Shown: positions 22,801 through 32,145 of the stretch, in pieces | Position numbering within the stretch: the stretch's first letter is position 1 | Layout of the letters: every line of letters begins with the position of its first letter | Source of the DNA: Polychytrium aggregatum | Taxonomy: Eukaryota; Chytridiomycota; Chytridiomycetes; Polychytriales | Length of the DNA: 42,939 nucleotides | Direction of reading: 5' to 3' | NCBI RefSeq assembly: GCF_025602895.1 | Contig: NW_026516439.1 | Coordinates: 1 to 42,939 of the forward strand | The notes under the pieces: model-generated | Databases searched by the model: none | Seen by the model: the letters and a program-made list of their open reading frames with translations, nothing else | What the model was told of the DNA's origin: nothing | Translations under genes and position numbers: made by a program

Positions 22801-23358
22801 GACACCTTGGAAAAGGATGACGACCAAGAGAAGGATGACCAGGGCGAGGTTGTAAACACTCGGGGCCTGGTTGTCGAGCTGAGGGAGGGGCCAGTAGGAA
22901 AGGAAGATGATAAAGGCGGCACACCACATGAGGAAGCAAAAGCCACCAAAGAAGAAGCTGAGGAGCTTGAGGACCTGGTTCTCACGGACGGGAGTAATGG
23001 TGTTGGGGCCCTCGAACTTGAGCTTCTGGGCAGCGACGGCGCTCAGGAGGCCGCCGTCCTGGGGAGGACGGGCTCCGAGACGGACATACAAGTCCGGGAG
23101 AGGGATCGAGTGGCTGTCCTCCTTCTTCCAGTCCTTGCTGCCCTTGGCGGCCTGGGCCTTCTTCTTGGCAGGGTTCTTGATCTCGACGGAGATGGTGCGG
23201 AAGACAGGGATGATTTCCATGGTGGGCTCGCGGGTAGCAGGCAGCCCGAAGGCACCGCTGGTGCTGGTGCGGCTCTTGGTGGCAATCTGACGCGAGTCAG
23301 ATGGACTGCCAGTGTTATTGGACTCCAAATCGGTGGAAGTAGAAGCAAGCGGGGCCAT
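19853..23358 (-). CDS. Type IIC P-type cation ATPase (Na+/K+-ATPase alpha-like)
   Basis: A plasma- or endomembrane ion pump of the Na+/K+- and H+/K+-exchanging ATPase group. Two exons (23358-22150 and 21973-19853; intron 176 nt) give 1109 aa. In order: an about 95-aa Ser/Lys-rich cytosolic N-terminus, TM1-2 (LLSFFFGGFCFLMWCAAFII...), the A-domain loop SILTGEAIAVRG, TM3-4 with VPEGLP, the phosphorylation motif CTDKTGTLTQNKM (about Asp425), the nucleotide-binding KGAPD, the hinge DPPRPE, MVTGD, TGDGVNDSPALKAANVGVAM, and TM5-10. The type-IIC-like end includes YWFMPLGFGLIII and DELRKLAVRTYGP. Of the cation-site residues of animal Na+/K+-ATPase, Glu327 and Glu779 have counterparts, but the Asp804 position is Cys893, while Asp808 is kept (Asp897). 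Substrate ions are therefore uncertain. No beta-subunit gene is seen nearby. Confidence 0.93.
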
Positions 23359-25861
23359 GGCTGGGTTGGGTGTTGGGGGCAGCTTGAGGTAGCATACGAT
23401 TCACCAGACCAGGCTTCCAGACTATGGAGATGGGGGAGCAGGGACTGGATGGCGGGGAAGTGGTCCATTTATCGTTTTCCGGGTGTGCCGAGCGCGGGAG
23501 CCAGAAGCAAACTTTTTTTTTTCCCAGCGAGCATACACTTGCGGCCTGGCCCGCGCCTTCGCTCTCAATCTGCCGAGTGAGCCGAGTGCGCTGGGCAAGC
23601 CGATACGAGCGGCATTCCCACACTTCCTTTCCCATCCAGACCGTTCCACCGGCACCTCGGGCGGCGCGAGTTGATTTGCTGGAATTCGGGCGTGTTTGTT
23701 GCAGGACCCGGCCGGGACAGGACGACCAGGCGGCCTGGAGGGCAGACACGAGGTCGGCCCAAGTGGGATGAAAGGGTTTGGGACGACGACGACCTTGCTT
23801 GCGTCTGGCGGGCCGGCGAACGAGGCAGCCGCCGTGGCTCGCGCCGAATTCCGGCCAATCGGCGACGCCCCTGGATGGCCCAATTCGAGCCAATCCGAAA
23901 AATCCGCCGCGCGTTTGCCGCAGGGTGCCGATGCGATTGGCGGGATATCATCACGGGAGACAGCGACAACGCGTGCGGGTGCAGCCAGAGTGTGGCTGCC
24001 AGGGAACGCGCCTGTTGGCAATAAGGAGTGGCCGCAATTCCGACCAACCAGCACCGGAGGGGGAGACGCGTCTGCTGGGAACAAGCGATGCACGACAACA
24101 GGGGCGAGCAGCGATAGAGATGGCCGAGGCGATGAAGCGAGGACATGCGCTGCAGCGGAGTGGGCAAGAGTGGGCAAGAGTGAGCCGGGCGGGCATGGGA
24201 TACCGAGCCCAACGCGGGCGATTGGGTGAAAAAGGGCGTGCAAAGTGGCGGGGAAGCGCGGCGAACAGGCAGGTGGCGAGAACGAAAGCACATGAGGGGT
24301 GAGGGGACCGCCAGAGTGGCGAGCTCCGCGAGCAAGGGTGTGGGAACGGGACGGGTACTGCTCTCGCGCCGGATTGATCGATGGCGCTTGGCGTCGCTTT
24401 GGGGACCAGGGTGCTCCGTCATGCCGGCCGATGCAGGACGCGGGAGCGAGGTAGATCCCCAGTTTCATGGACCCTGCGAGTCAGTCGTGCGTGGTCTGGA
24501 GCAGCGCGATGGTAATCCGACATCATTATGCCTCGGCGTGTGCGAAAGCGATCGTATGATTGCTCAGGCAATCATCGAGTCCCACAACTTCAATCAACAA
24601 ACATCTTCCCGCATATCGCCGCATCCTCGTCCGCATATGATCTCCACCTGGTTCCGAGTAGAGTCAACAGTCGGAACACGGCGACCGGCGAGTATTGGGA
24701 TGTCGAGGAACGAGCAGCAATGGCGAGTCTCGGTACCATGAACCTACCTTGGCGACCCTGGTTGTGCCGCTCTATTCATGCTGGAGTAGTAGATTTGATG
24801 GAAATGGCATCTTGCCAACAACGCCTCGGCTTGGACCAAGTAACATGCTCATCTGGGTGAGATCCATACGTCTCGGGAGGGGGGACGCTCTGGCGATTTA
24901 AAAGACATTTCTCAGGGAAGCCGGCGCCGCCGGCCCGGACCACTGCGCCGAAGCAACGTCACTGGAATGGACAGTCAAATAGGTCAGTGGCGTCGCATAT
25001 CCAACTCAAAAGCAAGGGCCGCTACTGTGCATATGTGCTTGCGGATCACAGGACGTCCCCGCCGGGCTGTTGCCAGGGTGCGATGAGGCAAGCGCGGGGC
25101 TCGAATAGGCTTCAGCCCCCATTGGCCAGTATTCGTCCGGGTCAAACAGCTGGGTCCTTGGGAACTCGCCCGGACGAGCTTGCGGACGAATGCCTGACCC
25201 GGAGTGACGAAGCTGCGATTGAAGGGCGAGGGATTGAACCGGGCCGGACAGAGTCTCCAAACGAACTTGCTTTCGATGAGGTAACACATGCATCGACAGC
25301 TAGCCGCCTCGCACCGACGAACATGGTTCGGATACACGCGATGCATTCCGAATCAAACGAGTTGTCCCATGCTTGTTACAGCGTTCCCGTTTTGAGCCGA
25401 GGTGGTCATCACCATTAACAATGCGTCATGGCGACAGGGCAAGGGCTATGCATCCAGTCTCAAGAGGCAGCGATTTGCCAAGTACTTTGAGCAGTGCATG
25501 TCGATTGTGGAGACCGGAGAGCGACCCACATCTTCACTCGGAGGCGATCCGTTTTATTGCATATGGCATTGTTGGACGCAAGCCATCGCCCCCACAGAGT
25601 GCTTTCTCGCCTCTGCGGATCGCTCCAGCTGCGGGGCGATATCCGGCAGCACCAGCCCAAGTATTCATCCGTGGATCATGGCGAAACGCGTCCAACTCCG
25701 ATTGAGTCTGTGGGGCATGTTGCGGATGCTGGGTCCCCAAGTCGAAACGGAGAAATGATTTGAAATGGCGGCTGTTCGGATTGCACCGCTCCGCAAAAGC
25801 ATTTCTGTTCTGGGGTTCTGCTCGATCCTCGCTTCGACTCCATCACCCCATCCATCCTGCC
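23359..25861. other. 2.5-kb gene-free region
   Basis: The largest gap in the window, between the ATPase start (-) and the DUF427 gene (+), so both promoters should lie here. Open frames on both strands are rich in Arg, Pro, Ser and Ala, and none shows a family motif or a consistent exon chain. There is a T10 run at about 23514-23523 and a GC palindrome-rich patch near 24920-24940 (GCCGGCGCCGCCGGCCCGG). Small or fast-evolving genes or ncRNAs cannot be excluded. Confidence 0.45.
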
Positions 25862-26345
25862 ATGCCAACTGCAACCTGGAACGGCGTCGGTATGCTCCGC
25901 ACAGCTTGGTGGCTCGAGTCTCCATGAGTGGTATCTAAATGACCCTATTTCTGGGGGCCAGTCATCGCCCAGTCCGACCAGTTCGAGACTGTCGAGGGAA
26001 ACATCTACTTCCCCGTCGACTCGCTCGACAAGCAATACATCAAGCCGTCGACGACCCAGACCGTCTGCTCCTGGAAGGGAGGTTCGTTGCGCTTGTCTGT
26101 GTATGCATTTCAGTTGTAGCAATATCCTGTCCGTCTTGTCTGTCTTGTCTGTCTCCGGAATCATTGACGGAAGCGGATGTCTCTGGTGCGTTCTCGGTGC
26201 AGTCGCAAGCTACTATACCCTCGTCGTGAAGGGCAAGGAAAACCCAGACGCCGTCTGGTTCTATGCCGACCCCAAGCCAGCAGCCAAGAACATTGCCGGG
26301 CATGTTGCCTTCTGGAAGGTTGGTAGAGGAGTGGCCCAGGTGTGA
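25862..26345 (+). CDS. DUF427 (PF04248) domain protein
   Basis: A small protein covering a single DUF427 fold. Three exons (25862-25889, 25962-26081, 26203-26345) give 96 aa, the normal size of the domain. Conserved landmarks are ATWNGVVIAQSD, VEGNIYFPVDSL, the CSWKG core motif, ASYYTLVV, AVWFYADPKPAAKNIAGHVA and FW near the end. The first exon is 28 nt and both junctions are phase 1. Members are widespread in bacteria and fungi, are usually cytosolic and have no firmly assigned reaction. The last codons (VGRGVAQV-TGA) are read straight through; a donor-like GTTGGT after FWK leaves open a slightly different C-terminus. Confidence 0.9.
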
Positions 26346-26798
26346 GCCTGGGCATTTTCTATTCCTTTGCGTCTACGATAGAGCGGAGCGCCCAGACCAT
26401 CGACAGGCGGTGGTGATTTGAATCGCTGTGAAAACCTGGCACGCCGTAGGCTGAAGAAGGTAGCACTGACCTTACCATGTATGTTCTATCGATGCCGCAG
26501 GGGGTGACTGTGACTCCCTGAACCACTGCGATAGCCAGGGTTTCGGCCAGTCATTTCCCTCCAAATAGCCTTCGCCTCGACCAGAAAGCAGGCGTCGATG
26601 CTGTTTTGCTGGCGGAATAGGTGTCCCGTTTCGATACCTGATCTCCAATACTTGATCTCCAATAAATTCGTCAGAGTTTTAAGCTTGCCATGGCGAGCCG
26701 TTTTGCAGGAGGTAGAGGGCTGGGTGCATCCGTTCGCGGCGCTGCAAGGAGAGCGCCCCTTTGTCTCGCATCTCCCTGCTCGACCAAACCCAACGGCG
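26346..26798. other. Short intergenic region before TEN1
   Basis: It separates two plus-strand genes. It contains the direct repeat CTTGATCTCCAATA-like (GATCTCCAATA at about 26640 and 26653). No gene is seen. Confidence 0.45.
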
Positions 26799-27430
26799 AT
26801 GAACACACCAAGACAGGCGGCGCAGATCGTCCACATCGACGAGATTGCCCAGCGCCTCGATGAGCTGGCCGGACAGTCCGTCCGAGTCGTTGGAAGGCAA
26901 GCCTCGCTGTGCCTTTCTCTTCGCACCCGCGGCATACTGCGTGTTGTCAAGCCCCATCCGTGGCGAATCGAGCGAAGCGAATGCCTTGGAGTGCTTTGAG
27001 CCAACCCTTCGCCTCTGCCCTCTCCACTGGCTGTGCAGGATCTCCAAGATCGATCCTATGAGCAACCTGCTGGTTCTGGAGCGCCGTACCGCCACGCTGA
27101 CCGTCCGAACCGATCTCGTTGGCGATGCGGCCCCCTTGCGCGAGCGGATGCTGATCCAAGTCATTGGCAATCTCGAGATGGTGGGTGTTCGACCAGAGCC
27201 CAGCATGGCCAAGATGGTGCTGGTAGACGTCAGCGATCTGTCGTTCAAGAGCTCGCACGATCGCACTGGATCTAACCAAGCTCTTCATCGGCCAGGGGAC
27301 TCACTGCACCGCTCATGTGGACGCAAAGATCATCCGCAATGTCGACGGACTGGATCTCGATCTTTGGGAGAGTGCCGTCGAAATGCGACGACGGTTTCTC
27401 ATGCAAGAAGAGCAGGAACTTACTGCCTGA
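26799..27430 (+). CDS. TEN1: CST complex subunit TEN1 (telomere OB-fold protein)
   Basis: A single OB-fold partner of Stn1 in the CST complex, which caps telomeres and helps fill in the C-strand; nuclear. Three exons (26799-26896, 27039-27180, 27296-27430) give 124 aa, against about 123 for human TEN1. Matching features: Q-SVRVVGR as the first strand of the OB fold, LLVLERRTATLTVRTDLV, the MLIQVIGNLE strand, and the ending V-x-AKIIRNVDGLDLDLWESA that parallels VKARVLTCVEGMNLPLLEQA of the human protein. The first intron (26897-27038) uses a GC donor (AAG|GCAAGC) and a GCAG acceptor; no GT alternative keeps the frame. The second intron has a clear CTAAC branch site and CCAG acceptor. Assignment rests on motif and length, since TEN1 sequences diverge quickly. 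Confidence 0.85.
26897..27038 (+). other. GC-AG intron in TEN1
   Basis: Donor GCAAGC after GGAAG, acceptor TGTGCAG. Joining Gly-AG|G-Ile yields the continuous OB-fold reading SVRVVGRISKIDP. It is one of two GC-AG introns in the window. Confidence 0.8.
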
Positions 27431-27706
27431 GCAGCCTTCCCCCCTCCCAGAACGAAGTCGAGCTCCAATGCCAAACAACTGTACATAGCACAATATCCGA
27501 CGGTGTGGGGCCGTCAGCAGCATTTCCATTCTCTGCGAGTTACTTTCGACCGATGCCATGCGATACAATATATTTGCATCGCCAGCGCACATTGTTTCGG
27601 GAAGTCGGAGGGCGCTTCAGGTCCTTGCCCGTGGAGTGCACCGTAACGAACGGCGAGATGAACAGAGCGAACAAACGAATGTGGATCTGGGATGTGCTGA
27701 CAGAGG

Positions 27707-27856
27707 CACATCCACATCCACATCCACATCCACATCCACATCCACATCCACATCCACATCCACATCCACATCCACATCCACATCCACATCCACATCCACA
27801 TCCACATCCACATCCACATCCACATCCACATCCACATCCACATCCACATCCACATC
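27707..27856. repeat. Perfect (CACATC)25 hexanucleotide array
   Basis: 150 bp of uninterrupted CACATC units lie between the TEN1 stop (27430) and the SDH1 start (28072). Because 6 is a multiple of 3 all frames stay open, giving spurious His-Pro, Thr-Ser and (minus strand) Met-Trp or Asp-Val polymers. The absence of any mismatch implies recent expansion, so length variation between strains is likely. Confidence 0.97.
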
Positions 27857-28071
27857 CTCATGCGCTCTCACATGCACCCGCAGGATCCACCAAATTAAGC
27901 GGCTGCGCCACATCCTCCGTGACTGCGCAAGGCTGGCTCCTCGCCGCTGCCTCGTCCTTTTCTTTTTCGGCCACGGCCTTGCTCTCGCTGTCGGCTGTTG
28001 TCGAAGGGTCGTTCGTCCTGCATCCGCCATCGCAACACTCTCGCGTAATAGAGATTTTTGACAGAGTCGCC

Positions 28072-31000
28072 ATGTTCCGCTTTGCTGCCGCCTCCATGGC
28101 CAGACCCTTCGTGGTAAGGATATTGTGTGTGCATGCGTCCGGTCCAGGCGTTGTGCCGTATCGCTCGCCGCATCGGATGCGGCTGGTGCATCATCTGCCA
28201 ATGACGAGCGGACATCCATCTGACACTATGGCGGCATCATTGCTCATGCATCAGGTCCCTCAAGGTACGAGTCTGACACGCGCGTGGCCGTGATAGCGCC
28301 AATGATGTCCAATAGAGGCGATATCTGATCCACATCGCCGTTGCATACCCTGGGCCGAGTGTGGCTACTACAAGGGCTGGTCTCTGTCCATCCTGGCCCG
28401 TGCCATCTCGATCATTTGCGCAGAAGAGTGCGCACACATCGCAGAAATACCACGGATCTGGGTCTAACCCTCGCGCATCGGTGTCTGCTTGCTGGCCCGT
28501 TGCCACCATGCTCCAGTCCAGTTCCGCTCGTTCTCTCAATCTCTGGCTGCCCGACGAATCCTCTCTAGCCAGCCTCTCCGCAGCTCCACCTCCCAGGTCC
28601 GCACATCGAGACTTGCTTTGCTTGTGCTGCATTATCAGCCAGGCCCCCTGTAGATCGAGCGCGTCGCCACCATTGCTCATTCATCTGCATGACGCCTCGA
28701 CTATTCACAACCCCATACAGGGCGCCCAGGGCGGCTCCTACCAGTTCATCGATCACACCTACGACGCGATCGTCATTGGCGCCGGTGGTGCTGGTCTTCG
28801 CGCTGCCTTCGGTCTTGCCAAGGATGGATTCAAGACGGCGTGTATCTCGAAGCTGTTCCCCACTCGATCCCACACCGTTGCGGCTCAGGGCGGCATCAAC
28901 GCCGCTCTCGGCAACATGACCGAGGACGACTGGCGATGGCATATGTACGACACCGTCAAGGGTTCCGACTGGCTAGGTTAGCACATGCGCATCCCTTCTG
29001 GTTGCATCAGTATTGCTGTCCTGGGCGTGTTCGTCCCGACATGATACTCGTCCTCGCCTGTCACTCGCTTTCTCCCACATGATCGCACCATGCGGTGCAG
29101 ATCGGCTGTGGCCATAACTCATCCATTCGTGGAACACTCATATAGGTGACCAGGATGCCATCCACTACATGTGTCGCGAGGCTCCCCAGACCGTCATCGA
29201 GCTCGAGCACTACGGCGTTCCGTTCTCGCGTACCGAGGAAGGCAAGATCTACCAGCGTGCTTTCGGTGGTCAGTCCCTCAAGTTCGGCAAAGGCAAGTAC
29301 ATTGGACAGCCCGGGCGGAAATGGTAGCCTCGAGCGTATCGGAGCTGGCAACATTAGCTCTTGTGTCGCAGAGCATTTGCTGGAAAGTGGCTGTCTTCGA
29401 ACGTGCCCACCCTCTGCACGTTCATCAAATCCTGTGGCAGATACGGAAGCAAAAGTGGAGAGTGGTGCGGCTGGTTGAGGACAGCCGCAGGGAGGATCCC
29501 GCCTAAGAAGTCGAGCGGAAAACTCAACAGGCCCCGCGTGAGAATCACCTGTGCCTTGGCGGCCGAGCATTAGTCCTCGCTGACCCTTTCTGGCTCGTTT
29601 TCCAGGTGGCCAGGCTTACCGCTGCGCTGCTGTTGCTGACCGCACGGGCCACGCCCTGCTGCACACCCTCTATGGCCAGTCCCTCCGATACGATACCACC
29701 TTCTTTATCGAGTACTTTGCTCTGGATCTGATCATGGAGAACGGTGAGTGCTCAAGCCCAAACTCACTCGACTCTCTTCTGTCTATGCATGGCTATTATC
29801 ATGCTGCATACGCGACCGCGAACTGACTGTCGGTCGATTGCCTGCCATCTCCATAGGCGAGTGCCGCGGTGTCGTCGCCCTCAACATGGAGGACGGTACC
29901 CTGCATCGTTTCCGTGCCCACAAGACCGTCCTTGCCACCGGCGGCTACGGACGTGCCTACTTCTCGTGCACTTCGGCCCACACCTGCACCGGTGACGGCA
30001 ACGCCATGGTTGCTCGCGCTGGCTTGCCCCTCCAGGATCTCGAGTTTGTCCAGTTCCATCCCACTGGTATCTACGGCGCTGGCTGTCTCATCACCGAGGG
30101 TGCCCGTGGTGAGGGTGGCTACCTTCTCAACTCCGAGGGCGAGCCCTTCATGGAGCGCTATGCCCCCACCGCCAAGGATCTCGCCTCGCGCGACGTCGTC
30201 TCCCGCAGTATGACCATCGAGATCCGCGAGGGCCGTGGTGTCGGACCCAACAAGGACCACATCTTCCTGCAGCTCAGCCATCTCGCCCCCTCGGTCCTGC
30301 ACGAGCGTCTGCCCGGTATTTCCGAGACCGCTGCCATCTTTGCCGGTGTCGACGTCACCAAGGAGCCCATCCCCGTCCTGCCCACTGTCCACTACAACAT
30401 GGGCGGTATCCCCACCCGCTACACCGGTGAAGTCATCGACTACCGTAACGGCCAGGACCACGTCGTGCCCGGGCTCTATGCTGCCGGTGAGGCCGCCTGT
30501 GTCTCTGTGCACGGCGCCAACCGTCTCGGTGCCAACTCGCTTCTCGACATTGTTGTCTTTGGCCGCGCCTGTGCCAACCACATCAAGGAGACTCTGAAGC
30601 CCGACACCCCTCACCGCCCTCTTCCTGCCGATGCCGGCGCTGCCACCGTGGCCAACCTCGACAAGGTCCGCTACGCCAGCGGCGCTGTTCCCACTGCCGA
30701 TATCCGCCTCAAGATGCAGCGTGTCATGCAGAACAACGCCGCCGTCTTCCGTGTCGAGGAGAGCTTGCAGGAGGGTGTCAAGCTGATTGATGAGGTTGCT
30801 GCCCTGATGCCCGACGTCAAGACTACCGACCGTGGCATGATCTGGTAAGTGGCGTGCCATGCACCCCCAGGTGCTGTTACGGGCAATGCCGGTGCGGATC
30901 CGGCTGCTTCTGCCGATTGGATTCTCATTGGCCACCTCAATCCATGACAGGAACACCGATCTCGTCGAGACCCTTGAGCTCCAGAACCTGATGACCAACG

Positions 31001-31327
31001 CCGTGCAGACCATGCACTCCGCTGCCGTCCGCAAGGAATCCCGTGGTGCCCACGCTCGCATGGACTACAGCGTAAGTGGCGCCGTTTACATCTTCTGCTC
31101 GCGGCTTGCTTTGGTCGTTATTGTGGTGCCATCCTCATGTTGCTCACATGCTTTCTCGCAATCCGTCGCTCGTGCAGACCCGTGACGACACCAACTGGAT
31201 GAAGCACACCATCTCCCGCCACAATGTCGAGACCGGCAAGGTTGACCTGGAATACCGCCCTGTCATCATGGACACCCTCGACGAAAGCGAGTGCAAGACC
31301 GTCGCTCCCGTCGCCCGTGTCTACTAG
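28072..31327 (+). CDS. SDH1: Succinate dehydrogenase flavoprotein subunit, mitochondrial
   Basis: The catalytic subunit of respiratory complex II; it oxidises succinate to fumarate with covalently bound FAD on the matrix face of the inner membrane. Eight exons: 28072-28113, 28522-28596, 28721-28976, 29146-29292, 29606-29743, 29857-30844, 30951-31071 and 31178-31327, giving 638 aa (family about 640). The targeting peptide is split over exons 1 and 2 ([14 protein letters not shown], then an Arg/Ser-rich helix). The mature part starts near [20 protein letters not shown], a dinucleotide-binding fold. The FAD-linked histidine is in [13 protein letters not shown] (His90). Active-site regions include [35 protein letters not shown], the arginine in [15 protein letters not shown], and the C-terminal DDTNWMKHT. 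Intron 4 (29293-29605) is GC-AG. The exon 2 donor (CAG|GTCCGC) is weak, so the presequence boundary is the least certain part. Confidence 0.96.
29293..29605 (+). other. GC-AG intron in SDH1
   Basis: Donor GCAAGT after GGCAAAG, acceptor TTTTCCAG. It must be phase 1 to join FGK-G to [15 protein letters not shown], a strictly conserved SDH1 stretch. A nearby GTACAT would break the frame. Confidence 0.9.
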
Positions 31328-32145
31328 ACGAATGAATCTCATGGCGACTTCCCTCCTCTCATTTAACCCCTCCCGTTGATCACGGAGCGTGTCGGCCGTC
31401 GCTGGTGATGGAGCTGGATATGCGTCGATCCGATAGCCATCTCATGTGAGCGGACAATCTCACCTCTCCCCTTCTCCCACCTTGTCTCGCCATCTTTTGG
31501 ACCAATGCCATCGGGTTGCTCGTTGCCGCTCCTTCCTTCGTTTCTCCCCCCCTCACTCTATTTCCCAGAGGAGCCAGACACGCTCCTTTTCATTGTTCCC
31601 ACAACCAATACAACGCAGCGTGTTCATGCAGACAGAAACGGAGTGGCTGATGCTGGAGAGCTCCAACGACGTTACACCTTGAGCGAGCGCCGCCTGGTAG
31701 TCCTGCAGTATCCAAATCGTGCTGTGGCCGGGTGTGCCATGTCGCCGCGGGTCTGTGATTGTGGGAGGCTCATGGCCAACCCCGCAGAGTCTGATCCAGA
31801 GCCGGATGAGACATGACACCGACAACTGCCGCGGATTGCCGGTCGATGCTCCGTTCCAGTCCTTGGTTACTCTCTGCGGCCTCCTCTGGCACTGGCACTG
31901 GCACTGGCTTGCTCGTGCAAAAATGCGGGGCCAAGAGATGGTGGTGCTGGCGAGTTGCTCCTCGGCGGATGTTCTCGTCCGTCGCTCTCGCTCTCGCTCT
32001 GGCGCTGTCCATTTTTTTCAGCTGCATCAAGGGCGGCGGCTGGGCTGGGCATGCATTCTGGCCTTCCATCCGCCATCTGCCCCCGCCGTCTGCGAAACTC
32101 CCATCCATGCCACCGCTGGAGATTAACTCCAGGCCCCATCGCCCC
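31328..32145. other. Intergenic region between SDH1 and the J-domain gene
   Basis: SDH1 3' UTR and the upstream region of the next plus-strand gene. It contains (TGGCAC)3 at about 31887-31906 and CTCTCG-type repeats near 31983-32002. The open frame of the next gene extends back to 31813 without a stop, so the start codon cannot be fixed from frame alone. Confidence 0.5.

Noticed and set aside
22003..23580. 525-codon open frame on the plus strand, opposite the ATPase N-terminal exon
   Set aside because: The same antisense compositional effect; low-complexity Asp/Gly/Leu text and overlap with an unmistakable P-type ATPase exon.
25222..25262. tRNA T-arm-like GGTTCAATCC on the minus strand
   Set aside because: The flanking bases do not form a 5-bp T stem, and no A box or anticodon arm is found at the right distance.
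26845..28293. 482-codon open frame containing a His-Pro polymer
   Set aside because: It arises from (CACATC)25 and runs out of frame through TEN1 exons and SDH1 exon 1.
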